In this document: in pieces, positions 19,535 to 28,342 of the stretch
How positions within the stretch are numbered: position 1 is the stretch's first letter
How the letters are laid out: each line of letters begins with the position of its first letter
Program-made: the position numbers and the translations under genes
Source of the DNA: Hyphomicrobiales bacterium
GTDB taxonomy: Bacteria > Pseudomonadota > Alphaproteobacteria > Rhizobiales > Beijerinckiaceae
Direction of reading: 5' to 3'
Assembly (NCBI GenBank): GCA_900470775.1
Contig: UCBZ01000032.1
Coordinates: forward strand, 124,001 to 188,000
DNA: 64,000 nt
The notes under the pieces: generated by a model
Told to the model about the DNA's origin: nothing
What the model saw: the letters and a program-made list of their open reading frames with translations, nothing else
Databases searched by the model: none

Positions 19535-20587
19535 TCAGCTCAGCTTGGTGATGCGGTCGGCCAGCGGCGGCAGGAAGCCGCGGCTGAAGACCTCGCTGGG
19601 GGTCGGCATGCGCGGCAGGCCGTCGGCCTCGACGACGATGGCGATCGACTTCCTGAAGCGCTCGTCGTCGACATCGCCGAGCCCGATCTTGGCCGCCTCG
19701 GGATGGCTCATCTCAGAGGCCAGCGTCGCGATCAGGCGCTCCTTCTCGATGGCCTTGTTGATCAGCGGCTCGCGCTTGGCGACGGCCTCGATCGCCGCGT
19801 CGTTGTCCCTGAGCGTATCCTTGAGGCCGCGGTCGATCGCCCGCAGCAAACCTTTCAGCGCATTGGGATTCTCGGTCGCGAGCTTGCGCGAGGCGATGAT
19901 GGCGTTGGAGTAGAGGTCCATGCCGTAGTCGCCGAAATTGATGAAGCGGAAGTCCTTGTTGGGGTCGATGCCGACGAGCTTGGCCGAGAAGGCGATGGTG
20001 TTGACGAAGCCGAAGACCCCGTCCACCTGCCCACGCTGCAGCATCTGCTCGCGCAGATTGGGCTGCATATTGGTGATGGTGACCTTCGAGGCATCGATGC
20101 CGGCGAGCTTGGCGAAGGCCGGAAAGAGCTTCAGCGCGCCGTCATTGGCCGGGCCGCCGATGGTGCGTCCCTCCAGATCCTTGGGCGTCTTGATCGGACC
20201 GTCGGCCTTGACCGCGATGGTGAAAGGAGGACGGTTATAGGTCGCCGAGATCGCCAGCGGCGTGGCTGCCCCGGCCTGGCTCCTGGCGACGAGCTGGATC
20301 AGCGCGTTGATGTCGCCGAAGCCGAGATCATAGGAGCCCGAGGCGACGGAGCCGACGGCGGCGCCCGAACCATTGCCCTGGTCCATGACGATCTCGAGCC
20401 CTTCGGCGCGGAAATAGCCGCGATCCTCGGCCAGGAAGAAACAGCCCTGCGGCCCCTGATAGCGCCAGTTCAGGATCATCTTGAGCTTGGTCGGCGTCTG
20501 CGCCAGCGCCGGTCGCGGCAGGGCCGACACCAGGGCTGCGGCGCCGGCGGCAAGGCTGAAACGGCGTCTGCTGATCGTGTCGGCCAT
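19535..20587 (-). CDS. NMT1/THI5-like ABC transporter binding protein (first copy in operon)
   Basis: Periplasmic binding protein of 350 residues, first gene of the operon. The N-terminus SRRRFSLAAGAAAL is a twin-arginine-like signal, with cleavage near PALAQ. KLKMILNWRYQGPQGCFF, DRGYFRAEGLEIVMDQGNG and DLGFGDINALIQLV match the paralogue at 14215-15258 closely. ATG 20587 follows GGAG with seven bases spacing. A LysR gene is divergent at 20727. Having two related receptors for one permease suggests two related ligands. Confidence 0.92.
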   Translation of the reverse strand: MADTISRRRFSLAAGAAALVSALPRPALAQTPTKLKMILNWRYQGPQGCFFLAEDRGYFRAEGLEIVMDQGNGSGAAVGSVASGSYDLGFGDINALIQLVARSQAGAATPLAISATYNRPPFTIAVKADGPIKTPKDLEGRTIGGPANDGALKLFPAFAKLAGIDASKVTITNMQPNLREQMLQRGQVDGVFGFVNTIAFSAKLVGIDPNKDFRFINFGDYGMDLYSNAIIASRKLATENPNALKGLLRAIDRGLKDTLRDNDAAIEAVAKREPLINKAIEKERLIATLASEMSHPEAAKIGLGDVDDERFRKSIAIVVEADGLPRMPTPSEVFSRGFLPPLADRITKLS

Positions 20588-20726
20588 GCCAGATCTCCAT
20601 GCCTGTTGCTTGCGCGGCGACCTGCCGCTGCCATGAAGGAAGCCTATGCCGGGTTGACCGATGCCGTCTTGTGCTGACTTCTTGCCGGAGCTGTTCGAAA
20701 AACGCATCGCTCATGAGGATCGCGCC

Positions 20727-21650
20727 GTGAAGCATCTGCGCCTGCTCAATTATGTCGACGAGGTCGCCCGCGTCGGCTCGATCCGGAAGGCCGCCGAGCG
20801 GCTGAACATCACCGCGTCCGCCCTGAACCGTCGCGTCCAGGACATCGAGGAGGAGCTCGGCACCAAGATCTTCGAGCGGCTGCCGCGCGGGGTCAGGCTG
20901 AACGCCGCCGGGGAATTGCTGATCCGGCATATCCGCAGCCAGCTTGCCGATATCAGCCGCGTGCGCTCGCAGATCGAGGATCTCTCGGGCTTCCGGCGCG
21001 GCACGGTCTCGATCGCCTGCAGCCATGCGCTGGCGCATGACTTCCTGCCCGTCGAGATCGCCTCCTACCGGCAGGCCTTCCCGATGGTCGAGTTCGACGT
21101 GCGCGTCGCCGTCCACAGCGAGGCCTTGCGGGCGCTGGTCGCCTATGAGGTCGATCTCGCGCTGATCTTCCGGATGTCGGCGATGGCGGGTTTCCAGGTC
21201 GTCGCCTCGGCCGAGCAGCGCATCGTCGCGATAATGCGCCACGACCATCCGCTTGCCGGCGAGGGCACCTTGCGCCTGCGCGACTGCGCCGATTATCCGC
21301 TCGCCTTGCCGGACAAGGGCTATGGCGGGCGGCAATTGCTGGAGGAGGCGCTGGCGCGCAGCTCGTTCCGGATGTCGCCGGTGGTCGAATCGAACTCCTT
21401 CGAGTTCCTGCGCAATTATGTGCGCTTCGAAAATGCGATCACCTTCCAGATCGAGATCGGCGCACCGACCAACCTCAAGGAGCGGGACGGGCTGATCTCG
21501 CGGCCGATCGATCCACGCGATATCGCCCCTGCCCGCTTCGCGATGGGGCAGTTGCATGGCCGCTCGCTGCCGGTGGCGGCCGCGAAGTTCGCGGAACAGC
21601 TGGCGCGGAAGCTGGAGAGTGCCAGCGCTACAGCCATTTCGGCACGGTGA
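20727..21650 (+). CDS. LysR-family transcriptional regulator of the NMT1-type operon
   Basis: Regulator of about 307 residues from GTG 20727, which has GAGG eight bases upstream; an upstream in-frame ATG at 20661 would add 22 atypical residues. The winged helix contains GSIRKAAERLNITASALNRRVQDIEEELG, recognisable in the first 62 residues. The effector domain starts GTVSIACSHALAHDFLP. It is divergent from the first binding-protein gene, so it most likely activates the uptake and catabolic operon on sensing the substrate. The last 23 bases overlap the convergent LOG-family gene. Confidence 0.9.
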   Translation: MKHLRLLNYVDEVARVGSIRKAAERLNITASALNRRVQDIEEELGTKIFERLPRGVRLNAAGELLIRHIRSQLADISRVRSQIEDLSGFRRGTVSIACSHALAHDFLPVEIASYRQAFPMVEFDVRVAVHSEALRALVAYEVDLALIFRMSAMAGFQVVASAEQRIVAIMRHDHPLAGEGTLRLRDCADYPLALPDKGYGGRQLLEEALARSSFRMSPVVESNSFEFLRNYVRFENAITFQIEIGAPTNLKERDGLISRPIDPRDIAPARFAMGQLHGRSLPVAAAKFAEQLARKLESASATAISAR

Positions 21651-22206
21651 CGCGCTCGAAGGCGATCAGCCCGTCGAGCAGCCGCGCCGGATCGGCGTTG
21701 ACGACGATGCCGTCGCGATGCGCCGGCGGCAGGAAGCCCTGCGCGATCATGTGGTCGATGAAGCCCATGAAGGGCTGGTAGTAGCCTGCGACATCGAAGA
21801 GCCCGGCCGGCTTGTCCATGTCGCCGAGTTGGTTCAGCGTCCAGGCCTCCATGAACTCCTCCAGCGTGCCGATGCCGCCGGGCATGGCGATGAAGCCGTC
21901 GGCGAGATCGGCCATGCGTTCTTTCCGCGCCCGCATGCCGTCGACGATCTCGTGCCGGGTCAGGCTCTCATGGAGATGGCCGAGATCGGCGAGCCTTCGC
22001 GTGATCACGCCATGCACCGCGCCGCCCTGCGCCAGCACCGCATCGGCGACGATGCCCATCAGGCCCTTATGCGTGCCGCCATAGACCAGCGTCAGCCCGC
22101 GCCGGCCGATCTCGGCGCCGAGCGCGGTGGCGGCCTCGCGATAGGCCTCGCCATGGCCGGTGTTCGAGCCGCAAAACAGGGCGATGGCGGTAAGGGCTCT
22201 TGGCAT
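21628..22206 (-). CDS. LOG-family protein (cytokinin riboside 5'-monophosphate phosphoribohydrolase type)
   Basis: Rossmann-fold nucleotide hydrolase of 192 residues from ATG 22206 (an alternative ATG at 22224 adds six). It has the family motifs FCGSNTG near the N-terminus, LVYGGTHKGLMG, and the signature PGGIGTLEEFMEAW with MRARKERM before it. LOG proteins cleave the N-glycosidic bond of nucleoside 5'-monophosphates such as AMP or modified forms. No neighbour shares an obvious pathway, and it converges on and overlaps the LysR gene. Function beyond the family activity is unknown. Confidence 0.9.
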   Translation of the reverse strand: MPRALTAIALFCGSNTGHGEAYREAATALGAEIGRRGLTLVYGGTHKGLMGIVADAVLAQGGAVHGVITRRLADLGHLHESLTRHEIVDGMRARKERMADLADGFIAMPGGIGTLEEFMEAWTLNQLGDMDKPAGLFDVAGYYQPFMGFIDHMIAQGFLPPAHRDGIVVNADPARLLDGLIAFERVTVPKWL

Positions 22207-22252
22207 CGTGGTCTTTCTAACCATCAGAAGTGGATCGCCTCACTCGGAAACA

Positions 22253-22366
22253 CGGCGTCATCCTGGACAAGCCGCGAAGCGGCGCAGCTCCGGGATCCAT
22301 CATAAGGCGGCGACGGTGCCCTATGATGGATCCCGGGACGGCCTTCGGCCGCCCAGGATGACGGCG
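22253..22366. repeat. Family A interspersed palindrome, copy A3
   Basis: Outer arms CGGCGTCATCCTGG and CCAGGATGACGGCG, inner GGATCCATCATAA and CTATGATGGATCCC, small hairpin GGCC-TTC-GGCC. Lies upstream of both the LOG gene and the acetamidase gene, which are divergent, so it occupies a promoter region. Confidence 0.88.
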
Positions 22367-22527
22367 TGTTTCCGCGCAAAATCAGCATGCCCTCAGCACA
22401 GGGCACGCCAGACCGCTATGTCGCGCCAACTGAGCAAGAGCGCGACCGCCGCAGCGCACGAAATTTGCACTCGACAGGCGAAGCGCGCCCAGACCATCCT
22501 CGCGCGACAGCCCCCACGGACGCAATC

Positions 22528-23469
22528 ATGACCCATCACCTGAAAGCCTCGCCCGAGACCTGCCATTGGGGTTATTTCGATGCCCGCGTCGCGCCTGCGC
22601 TGACCATCGCCAGCGGCGACACGGTGACGATCGAATCCGTCAGCGGCACGGCCGAGGTGCTGCCGCCGACCGGCTTCCATGTGCCGCCCGAGCTGCTGGC
22701 GATCCATGCCGCGCAGAAGGGCCCGCCCTTCGGGCCGCATATCCTGACCGGTGCCGTCTCCGTCGAGGGCGCCTGGCCCGGCGACGTGCTGCAAATCGAC
22801 ATCGAATCCGTCTCGCTGCGGCAGGACTGGGGCTACAACCTCAACCGGCCGCTCGCTGGCACGTTGCCCGACGATTTCCCGCATTTCCACCTGATGAACA
22901 TCCCGCTCGATTCCAGCCGCATGGTCGGGACGATGCCCTGGGGGCTGGAACTGCCGCTGGCGCCGTTCTTCGGTGTGATGGGCGTGGCGCCGCCGCTGGA
23001 ATGGGGGCGCTGCACCTCGATCATCCCGCGCGCCTTCGGCGGCAATCTCGACAACAAGGAGCTGGTCGCCGGCTCGACGCTGTATCTGCCGGTCTTCGTG
23101 CCCGGCGCGCTGTTTTCGGTCGGAGACGGCCATGGCGTACAGGGCGATGGCGAGGTCAACGTCACCGCGATCGAGACCGCGCTGTCGGGCACGTTCACGC
23201 TGACCGTGCGCAAGGATCTGCACTTCACCTATCCCCGCGCGGAGACGCCGACCCATGTCATCACCTGCGGCATGGACCCCGATCTCGACCGCTGCGCCGA
23301 AAAGGCGCTGCGCGACATGATCGTGCTGATCGTCGAGCGCACCGGCATCACCCGCGAACAGGCCTATGCGCTGTGCTCGATGGCCGCCGACCTGCGCGTC
23401 ACCCAGACGGTGAACCAGCACAAGGGCGTGCACTGCATGCTGCGGAAGGAATTGCTGGCGAAGCATTGA
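22528..23469 (+). CDS. Acetamidase/formamidase family protein
   Basis: Amidase of the FmdA_AmdA family, 313 residues from ATG 22528; longer in-frame readings run back into palindrome A3. The protein shows TCHWGYFD near the start, the conserved GDVLQIDIESV strand, the loop PRAFGGNLDNKEL and the closing MAADLRVTQTVNQHKGVHCML, all typical. The family hydrolyses formamide, acetamide or related short amides to ammonia and an acid in the cytoplasm. It converges on the glnT-like gene across palindrome A4. A link to the amide-releasing catabolic operon to its left is possible but not shown. Confidence 0.92.
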   Translation: MTHHLKASPETCHWGYFDARVAPALTIASGDTVTIESVSGTAEVLPPTGFHVPPELLAIHAAQKGPPFGPHILTGAVSVEGAWPGDVLQIDIESVSLRQDWGYNLNRPLAGTLPDDFPHFHLMNIPLDSSRMVGTMPWGLELPLAPFFGVMGVAPPLEWGRCTSIIPRAFGGNLDNKELVAGSTLYLPVFVPGALFSVGDGHGVQGDGEVNVTAIETALSGTFTLTVRKDLHFTYPRAETPTHVITCGMDPDLDRCAEKALRDMIVLIVERTGITREQAYALCSMAADLRVTQTVNQHKGVHCMLRKELLAKH

Positions 23470-23490
23470 GGGGGACCTGCTCGGGCCAAC

Positions 23491-23603
23491 GGCGTCATCC
23501 TGGACAAGCCGCGCAGCGGCGCAGCTCCGGGATCCATCATAGGGCAATGTCGTGTTCTATGATGGATCCCGGGACTTCGCTTCGCGAAGCCCAGGATGAC
23601 GGC
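23491..23603. repeat. Family A interspersed palindrome, copy A4
   Basis: Arms GGCGTCATCCTGG and CCAGGATGACGGC, inner GGATCCATCATAG and CTATGATGGATCCC, small hairpin CTTCG-CTT-CGCGAAG. Lies between the convergent acetamidase and glutamine-synthetase-like genes. Confidence 0.88.
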
Positions 23604-23638
23604 GGAGGTCCGCGCCAAAACCGCCCTCTAAGGCGCGC

Positions 23639-24934
23639 TCAAATATCGAGCGTGTTCGTTCGCTCCCACTGGGTGAGGTGGCGCGAATAGTCGTTCCACT
23701 CCTGCGTCTTGAGCTTGAGGAAGCCGTCGACCAGCGGCGCGCCGAGCGCAGACCGCAGCACGGTCGATTTGTCGAGCGCACGCAGGGCGTCGAGCAGGTT
23801 CAGCGGCAATTTCTTGGCGCCGCGGACCTTGTGGCCGTCGGTATACATGTTGATGTCGAGGCGCTTGCCGGGATCGCGCTGGTTGCGAATGCCGTCCATG
23901 CCGGCTGCGAGCACGGCGGCCGGCAGCAGATAGGGGTTGGCGGCGCCGTCGGCGAGGCGGAACTCGAAGCGCCCGGCATCGGGGATGCGGATCATGTGGG
24001 TGCGGTTGTTGCCGGTGTAGGTCACGGTATTGGGCGCCCAGGTCGCGCCCGAGACGGTGCGCGGCGCATTGATGCGCTTGTAGGAGTTCACCGTCGGGTT
24101 GGTGATGGCGCAGAGCGCATCGGCGCTGTGGATCAGCCCGCCGATGAAGCCGTAGCCCAACGCGGACAGGCCAAGTTCGCCTTTGGCATCGGCGAAGGCA
24201 TTGGCCTTCCCCTTCCATAGCGAGACATGCATGTGGCAACCCGAGCCGGTCAGGTCGATGAAGGGCTTGGGCATGAAGGTCGCGCGCAGGCCGTGCTTCT
24301 CGGCGATCGAGCGGACCATGAACTTGAAGAAGACGTGGCGGTCGGCGGTCTTGAGCGCATCGTCATAGTTCCAGTTCATCTCGAACTGGCCGTTGGCGTC
24401 CTCATGGTCGTTCTGGTAGGCGCCCCAGCCGAGCGAGAGCATGGCGTCGCAGATCTCGCGGATGACCTCGTAGCGGCGCATCAGGGCCGACTGGTCGTAG
24501 CAGGGCTTCACGGCGTTGTCGGCGGCGTCCGAAATCTGCGTGCCGTCGGCCGAGATCAGGAAATACTCGCATTCGACGCCGGTCTTCATCGTGTAGCCTT
24601 CGGCGGAAGCGAGCTGGTTTTTCAGCACGGTGCGCGGGGCCTGGGCGACCGGCTTGCCGTCCATCACGAGGTCGGAGGCGAGCCAGCCGATCTCGGGCTT
24701 CCAGGGCAACTGGATCAGGCTGTCGGGATCGGGCACGGCGAAGAGATCGGGATCGGCCGGGCTCATGTCGAGCCAGGTCGCGAAGCCGGCAAAGCCCGCG
24801 CCGTCGCGCTGCATCGGGCCGATCGCGCTGGCGGGCACGAGCTTGGCCCTGAGGCTGCCGAACAGATCGACATAGGAGATCAGGAAGTACTTTATGCCGC
24901 GTTCGGCGGCGATCTTTGTGAGATCGGTGGCCAT
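23639..24934 (-). CDS. glnT: Type III glutamine synthetase-like protein (GlnT/GmaS family)
   Basis: ATP-dependent glutamate ligase of 431 residues. Relatives are GlnT of rhizobia and GmaS of methylotrophs, which join ammonia or methylamine to glutamate. It contains YVDLFGSLRAKLVPAS, the metal and glutamate segments ECEYFLIS and NDHEDANGQFEMNW, the ATP-region GSGCHMHVSLW and NRTHMIRIPDAGRFEFRLAD. ATG 24934 was chosen because upstream sequence lacks family similarity. It follows glxD by 83 bases in the same direction, forming glxB-glxC-glxD-glnT. Whether the acceptor is ammonia or an amine cannot be decided from sequence alone. Confidence 0.88.
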   Translation of the reverse strand: MATDLTKIAAERGIKYFLISYVDLFGSLRAKLVPASAIGPMQRDGAGFAGFATWLDMSPADPDLFAVPDPDSLIQLPWKPEIGWLASDLVMDGKPVAQAPRTVLKNQLASAEGYTMKTGVECEYFLISADGTQISDAADNAVKPCYDQSALMRRYEVIREICDAMLSLGWGAYQNDHEDANGQFEMNWNYDDALKTADRHVFFKFMVRSIAEKHGLRATFMPKPFIDLTGSGCHMHVSLWKGKANAFADAKGELGLSALGYGFIGGLIHSADALCAITNPTVNSYKRINAPRTVSGATWAPNTVTYTGNNRTHMIRIPDAGRFEFRLADGAANPYLLPAAVLAAGMDGIRNQRDPGKRLDINMYTDGHKVRGAKKLPLNLLDALRALDKSTVLRSALGAPLVDGFLKLKTQEWNDYSRHLTQWERTNTLDI

Positions 24935-25017
24935 GGTCGATGCAGTTCCCCTCGAAGGCCCGTTTTCGGGCTCATTCACATGATGTCTCGTTTGCACATG
25001 ATGCGGCGCGCCGCGGC

Positions 25018-26355
25018 TCAGAACCGGCCGGTCACCCCCGGTATCCAGTCCGTCCCCGCAAGCGGGACTCGTGCCATCGCCGCGGCCTCGATCGTCAGCG
25101 CGACCAGATCCTCGGGCTCGAGATTGTGGACATGGCTCTTGCCACAGGCACGCGCGATCGTCTGGCATTCCAGCGTCAGCACGGCGAGATAATTGGCGAG
25201 GCGGCGGCCGGCCGCGACCGGATCGAGCCTGGCCGAAAGGGCCGGGTCCTGCGTGGTGATGCCGGCGGGGTCGCGGCCCTCATGCCAGTCGTCATAGGCG
25301 CCGGCCGTCGTGCCGAGCGCCTGGTATTCGGCCTCCCAATGCGGATCATTGTCGCCGAGCGCGACCAGCGCCGCCGTGCCGATCGCGACCGCGTCGGCGC
25401 CCAGCGCGAGCGCCTTGGCAACATCGGCACCGTTGCGAATGCCGCCGGAGACGATGAGCTGGACCTTGCGATGCATGCCGAGATCCTGCAGCGCCTGCGC
25501 CGCCTGGCGGACCGCGGCCAGCGTCGGGATGCCGACATTCTCGATGAAGACCTCCTGCGTCGCCGCCGTGCCACCCTGCATGCCGTCGACAACGACGACA
25601 TCGGCACCGGACTTCACCGCCAGCGCGGTGTCGTAATAGGGCCGCGCCGCGCCGACCTTCACATAGATCGGCTTCTCCCAATCGGTGATCTCGCGCAGTT
25701 CCTCGATCTTGATCTCGAGGTCGTCCGGCCCGGTCCAGTCCGGGTGGCGGCAGGCCGAACGCTGGTCGATGCCAACCGGCAGCGTGCGCATCGCCGCGAC
25801 GCGCTCGGTGATCTTCTGGCCGAGCAGCATGCCACCGCCGCCTGGCTTGGCGCCCTGGCCGACGACGATCTCGATGGCGTCGGCCTTGCGCAGATCGTCG
25901 GGGTTCATGCCGTAGCGCGAGGGCAGATACTGGTAGACCAGGATCTGCGAGCTCTGACGCTCTTCCTGGGTCATGCCGCCATCGCCGGTGGTGGTCGAGG
26001 TGCCCATCGCCGAGGCGCCGCGCCCAAGCGCCTCCTTGGCATTGGCCGAGAGCGAGCCGAAACTCATGCCGGCAATGGTGATCGGGATTTTCAGCGTGAT
26101 CGGCTTCTTGGCGAAGCGGGTGCCGAGCACGACCTCGGTCGAGCATTTCTCGCGATAGCCTTCGAGCGGATAGCGCGAGATCGAGGCGCCGAGAAACAGC
26201 AGATCGTCGAAATGCGGGAGCTTGCGCTTCGCCCCGGCGCCGCGGATGTCGTAGATGCCGGTCGCTGCCGCGCGGCGAATTTCCGACAGCGTGTACTCGT
26301 CGAAGGTCGCCGAGGCGCGCGGAACTGTGCGGGGTGTCTTGCTGAGGTCGCTCAT
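25018..26355 (-). CDS. glxD: FMN-binding glutamate synthase domain protein (GlxD/MgsC)
   Basis: Large synthase-domain subunit of 445 residues, homologous to the central FMN domain of glutamate synthase and to the catalytic subunit of N-methylglutamate synthase. Visible motifs include PITIAGMSFGSLSANAKEAL, GDGGMTQEER, GQGAKPGGGGMLLG, VDGMQGGTAATQEVF and LIVSGGIRNGADVAKALALGADA for FMN phosphate binding. Cysteines near the C-terminus (ECQTIARACGKSH) fit an iron-sulphur site. ATG 26355 is preferred to GTG 26358. It would combine with GlxB and GlxC into a three-subunit enzyme. A family A palindrome separates it from glxC. Confidence 0.9.
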   Translation of the reverse strand: MSDLSKTPRTVPRASATFDEYTLSEIRRAAATGIYDIRGAGAKRKLPHFDDLLFLGASISRYPLEGYREKCSTEVVLGTRFAKKPITLKIPITIAGMSFGSLSANAKEALGRGASAMGTSTTTGDGGMTQEERQSSQILVYQYLPSRYGMNPDDLRKADAIEIVVGQGAKPGGGGMLLGQKITERVAAMRTLPVGIDQRSACRHPDWTGPDDLEIKIEELREITDWEKPIYVKVGAARPYYDTALAVKSGADVVVVDGMQGGTAATQEVFIENVGIPTLAAVRQAAQALQDLGMHRKVQLIVSGGIRNGADVAKALALGADAVAIGTAALVALGDNDPHWEAEYQALGTTAGAYDDWHEGRDPAGITTQDPALSARLDPVAAGRRLANYLAVLTLECQTIARACGKSHVHNLEPEDLVALTIEAAAMARVPLAGTDWIPGVTGRF

Positions 26356-26406
26356 CACGTTCCGCCTCTGGAGATTTCAGGGCATGCCAACCTGGTTCGG
26401 GAACAC

Positions 26407-26516
26407 GCCGTCATCCCGGACGCAGCGAAGCGGAGCTCCGGGATCCATCGGAGAGAACTACGCTCTACGATGGATCCCGGAGCGGCGCGGCTTCGCCGCT
26501 TGTCCAGGATGACGGC
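26407..26516. repeat. Family A interspersed palindrome, copy A5
   Basis: Arms GCCGTCATCCCGGA and TCCAGGATGACGGC, inner GGATCCATCG and CGATGGATCCCGG, small hairpin GCGGC-TTC-GCCGC. Located inside the glx operon between glxC and glxD. Confidence 0.85.
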
Positions 26517-26544
26517 AGTGGTTCCGAGCACAAACGGCATGACT

Positions 26545-27243
26545 CTAGTAGCTCGACACGTTGTCGACGTGGAAATGATAGAGCGTGCGCGCCGAGCCGT
26601 AGCGCTTGAACTCGCCGATATCGACGGAGCCGGCCAGGCCTGCCGCTTCGAGCTTGGCGGCCAGCAGCGCCCGGTGCTCGTCGCGCATTGCCTTCTCGAT
26701 GCAGTCGGCGCCGAGGCTCGCGACCGTGCCGCGCACGAACAGCCTGGCCTCATAGAGGCTGTCGCCCAGCGCTTCGCCGGCATCGCCGAGCACGACGAGG
26801 CTGCCGGCCTGGCCCATGAAGGCCGACATGTGGCCGACCGAACCCTTCACGACGATGTCGACGCCCTTCATCGAGATGCCGCAGCGCGCGGAGGCGTTGC
26901 CGTCGATGACGATCATGCCGCCGCAGCCGGTGGCACCGGCCGACTGGCTGGCATCGCCCTTCACATGGACGAATCCCGACATGATGTTCTGGGCGAGACC
27001 GACGCCGGCATTGCCGTTGATGACGATGCTGGCATGCTTGTTCATGCCGCCGCAGTAATAGCCGACCGGCCCGTCGATCTCGATCGTGACGGGGGCATCG
27101 ACCCCGGCCGCGACCGCATGGAGCCCGCGCGGGTTGGAGACGCGCCAGAGCGTCTCGTTGGTATCGGGGCCGAGCGCGTGAAGCGCGGCGTTGAGCTCCC
27201 GCACCGAGCCGGTGGCGAGGTCGATGGCGTGATGTCCGCTCAT
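26545..27243 (-). CDS. glxC: GXGXG-domain subunit of glutamate synthase-like enzyme (GlxC/MgsB)
   Basis: Protein of 232 residues equivalent to the C-terminal beta-helix domain of glutamate synthase. It has the repeated glycine pattern GPVGYYCGGMN, INGNAGVGLAQNIMSG, VKGDASQSAGATGCGG, IDGNASARCGISMKG and VVLGDAGEALGD. It probably forms the structural scaffold between the amidotransferase GlxB and synthase GlxD. Its ATG overlaps the glxB stop as ATGA. Confidence 0.92.
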   Translation of the reverse strand: MSGHHAIDLATGSVRELNAALHALGPDTNETLWRVSNPRGLHAVAAGVDAPVTIEIDGPVGYYCGGMNKHASIVINGNAGVGLAQNIMSGFVHVKGDASQSAGATGCGGMIVIDGNASARCGISMKGVDIVVKGSVGHMSAFMGQAGSLVVLGDAGEALGDSLYEARLFVRGTVASLGADCIEKAMRDEHRALLAAKLEAAGLAGSVDIGEFKRYGSARTLYHFHVDNVSSY

Positions 27244-28121
27244 TGCAGGCGATTCCAGAAATAGACCTGCGCCGGCTCCGGCTCCCAGACCCTGGCCGAG
27301 GCGATGCCCGGCAGGTCGGCCAGCGCGCGGTATTCCGAGCCGAAAGCGACGTAGGCTTCCGTCTCCGCCATCACCGCCGGCTTGCAGGCGATCGGGTCGC
27401 GCAGCACGCCAAAGCCGCTCTCAGTGCCGACGACGAAGGTGTAGAAGCCGTCGAGATCATCAAGCGAATGCTCCAGCGCCTGCCCGAGCGTGTCGCCGGT
27501 GCGCATGCGCGAGGTGAGGTAGGCGGCCGCGACCTCGCTGTCATTGTCGGTGGCGAAGGCGAGGCCCTCGCGCTCCAGCCTGCGACGCAGGCCGCGATGG
27601 TTCGAGAGCGAGCCGTTATGGACGAGGCACTGGTCGGCGCCGGTCGAGAAGGGATGGGCGCCGTCGGTGGTGACCGCGCTTTCGGTCGCCATGCGGGTGT
27701 GGCCGATGGCGTGGGTCCCGGCCATCCGCTCCAGCCCGAAGCGCTTCGCCACCTCGGTCGGCAAGCCGACCTCCTTGTAGATCTCCATGCGCTCGCCGGC
27801 GCCGACAACCACGATGCCGGGTGCCGTCGCGGCCAATGCGGCGCGAACCGCCGCCTCCTGCCCCACCGGCACGGCGAGCACGGCATGGGTGTCGCGGGCG
27901 GTGACCGGCAGGCCGAGCCCGGCGGCCAAACCGGCGAAATCCGTGCCCTCCAGCCCACGCAAAGTCAGCTTGACGGAGCCGGCACTGCCCTCGCCATAGA
28001 TGGCGAAACCGGCGGAATCCGGCCCGCGATCACACATCACGCCGAGCATGGTGGAGAGCAGCGAACCGAGCTCGGGTTCGAGGCGCGGATCCTTGATGAA
28101 CAAGCCGACAATGCCGCACAT
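27240..28121 (-). CDS. glxB: Class II glutamine amidotransferase (GlxB/MgsA)
   Basis: Ntn-type amidotransferase of 293 residues. Cys2 after the initiator (MCGIVGLF) is the nucleophile, followed by MCDRGPDSAGFAIYG and the glutamine-binding GHTRMATESAVTTDGAHPF and LVHNGSLSNH. It should release ammonia or transfer the amide nitrogen from glutamine to the GlxD active site. First structural gene of glxBCD-glnT, transcribed away from the XRE-cupin regulator with 239 bases between them, holding palindrome B3 and the inverted repeat at 28343. Confidence 0.93.
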   Translation of the reverse strand: MCGIVGLFIKDPRLEPELGSLLSTMLGVMCDRGPDSAGFAIYGEGSAGSVKLTLRGLEGTDFAGLAAGLGLPVTARDTHAVLAVPVGQEAAVRAALAATAPGIVVVGAGERMEIYKEVGLPTEVAKRFGLERMAGTHAIGHTRMATESAVTTDGAHPFSTGADQCLVHNGSLSNHRGLRRRLEREGLAFATDNDSEVAAAYLTSRMRTGDTLGQALEHSLDDLDGFYTFVVGTESGFGVLRDPIACKPAVMAETEAYVAFGSEYRALADLPGIASARVWEPEPAQVYFWNRLQ

Positions 28122-28168
28122 GGCGCCGTTCCTGATCGAAGAACGCGCCTTTCGGCGCCCAACCTCCA

Positions 28169-28286
28169 GCCCTCATCCTGAGGAGCGCTCTGCAGGAGCG
28201 CGTCTCGAAGGATGATCCAGGAGGCTCTGGAGACCTCTGGAGCATCCTTCGAGACGCCGCTTCGCGGCTCCTCAGGATGAGGGCTA
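28169..28286. repeat. Family B interspersed palindrome, copy B3
   Basis: Arms AGCCCTCATCCTGAGGAGC and CTCCTCAGGATGAGGGCT. Side hairpins GCGCTC-TGCAG-GAGCGC and GCCGC-TTC-GCGGC. Lies between the XRE-cupin gene and glxB, in the leader of glxB. Confidence 0.88.
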
Positions 28287-28342
28287 TGGAAGTGCCGGCA
28301 GCCTAAGGAACGGCCGACGTCACGTCAATCAGTGGGAATATA

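Noticed and set aside
22366-22527. N-terminal extension of the acetamidase from GTG 22366
   Set aside because: It would start at the edge of palindrome A3 and adds a low-complexity segment not seen in the family; ATG 22528 fits.
24940-27264. Long plus-strand open frame across glxD and glxC
   Set aside because: It is antisense to two intact conserved genes and crosses a palindrome; composition is that of a shadow frame.
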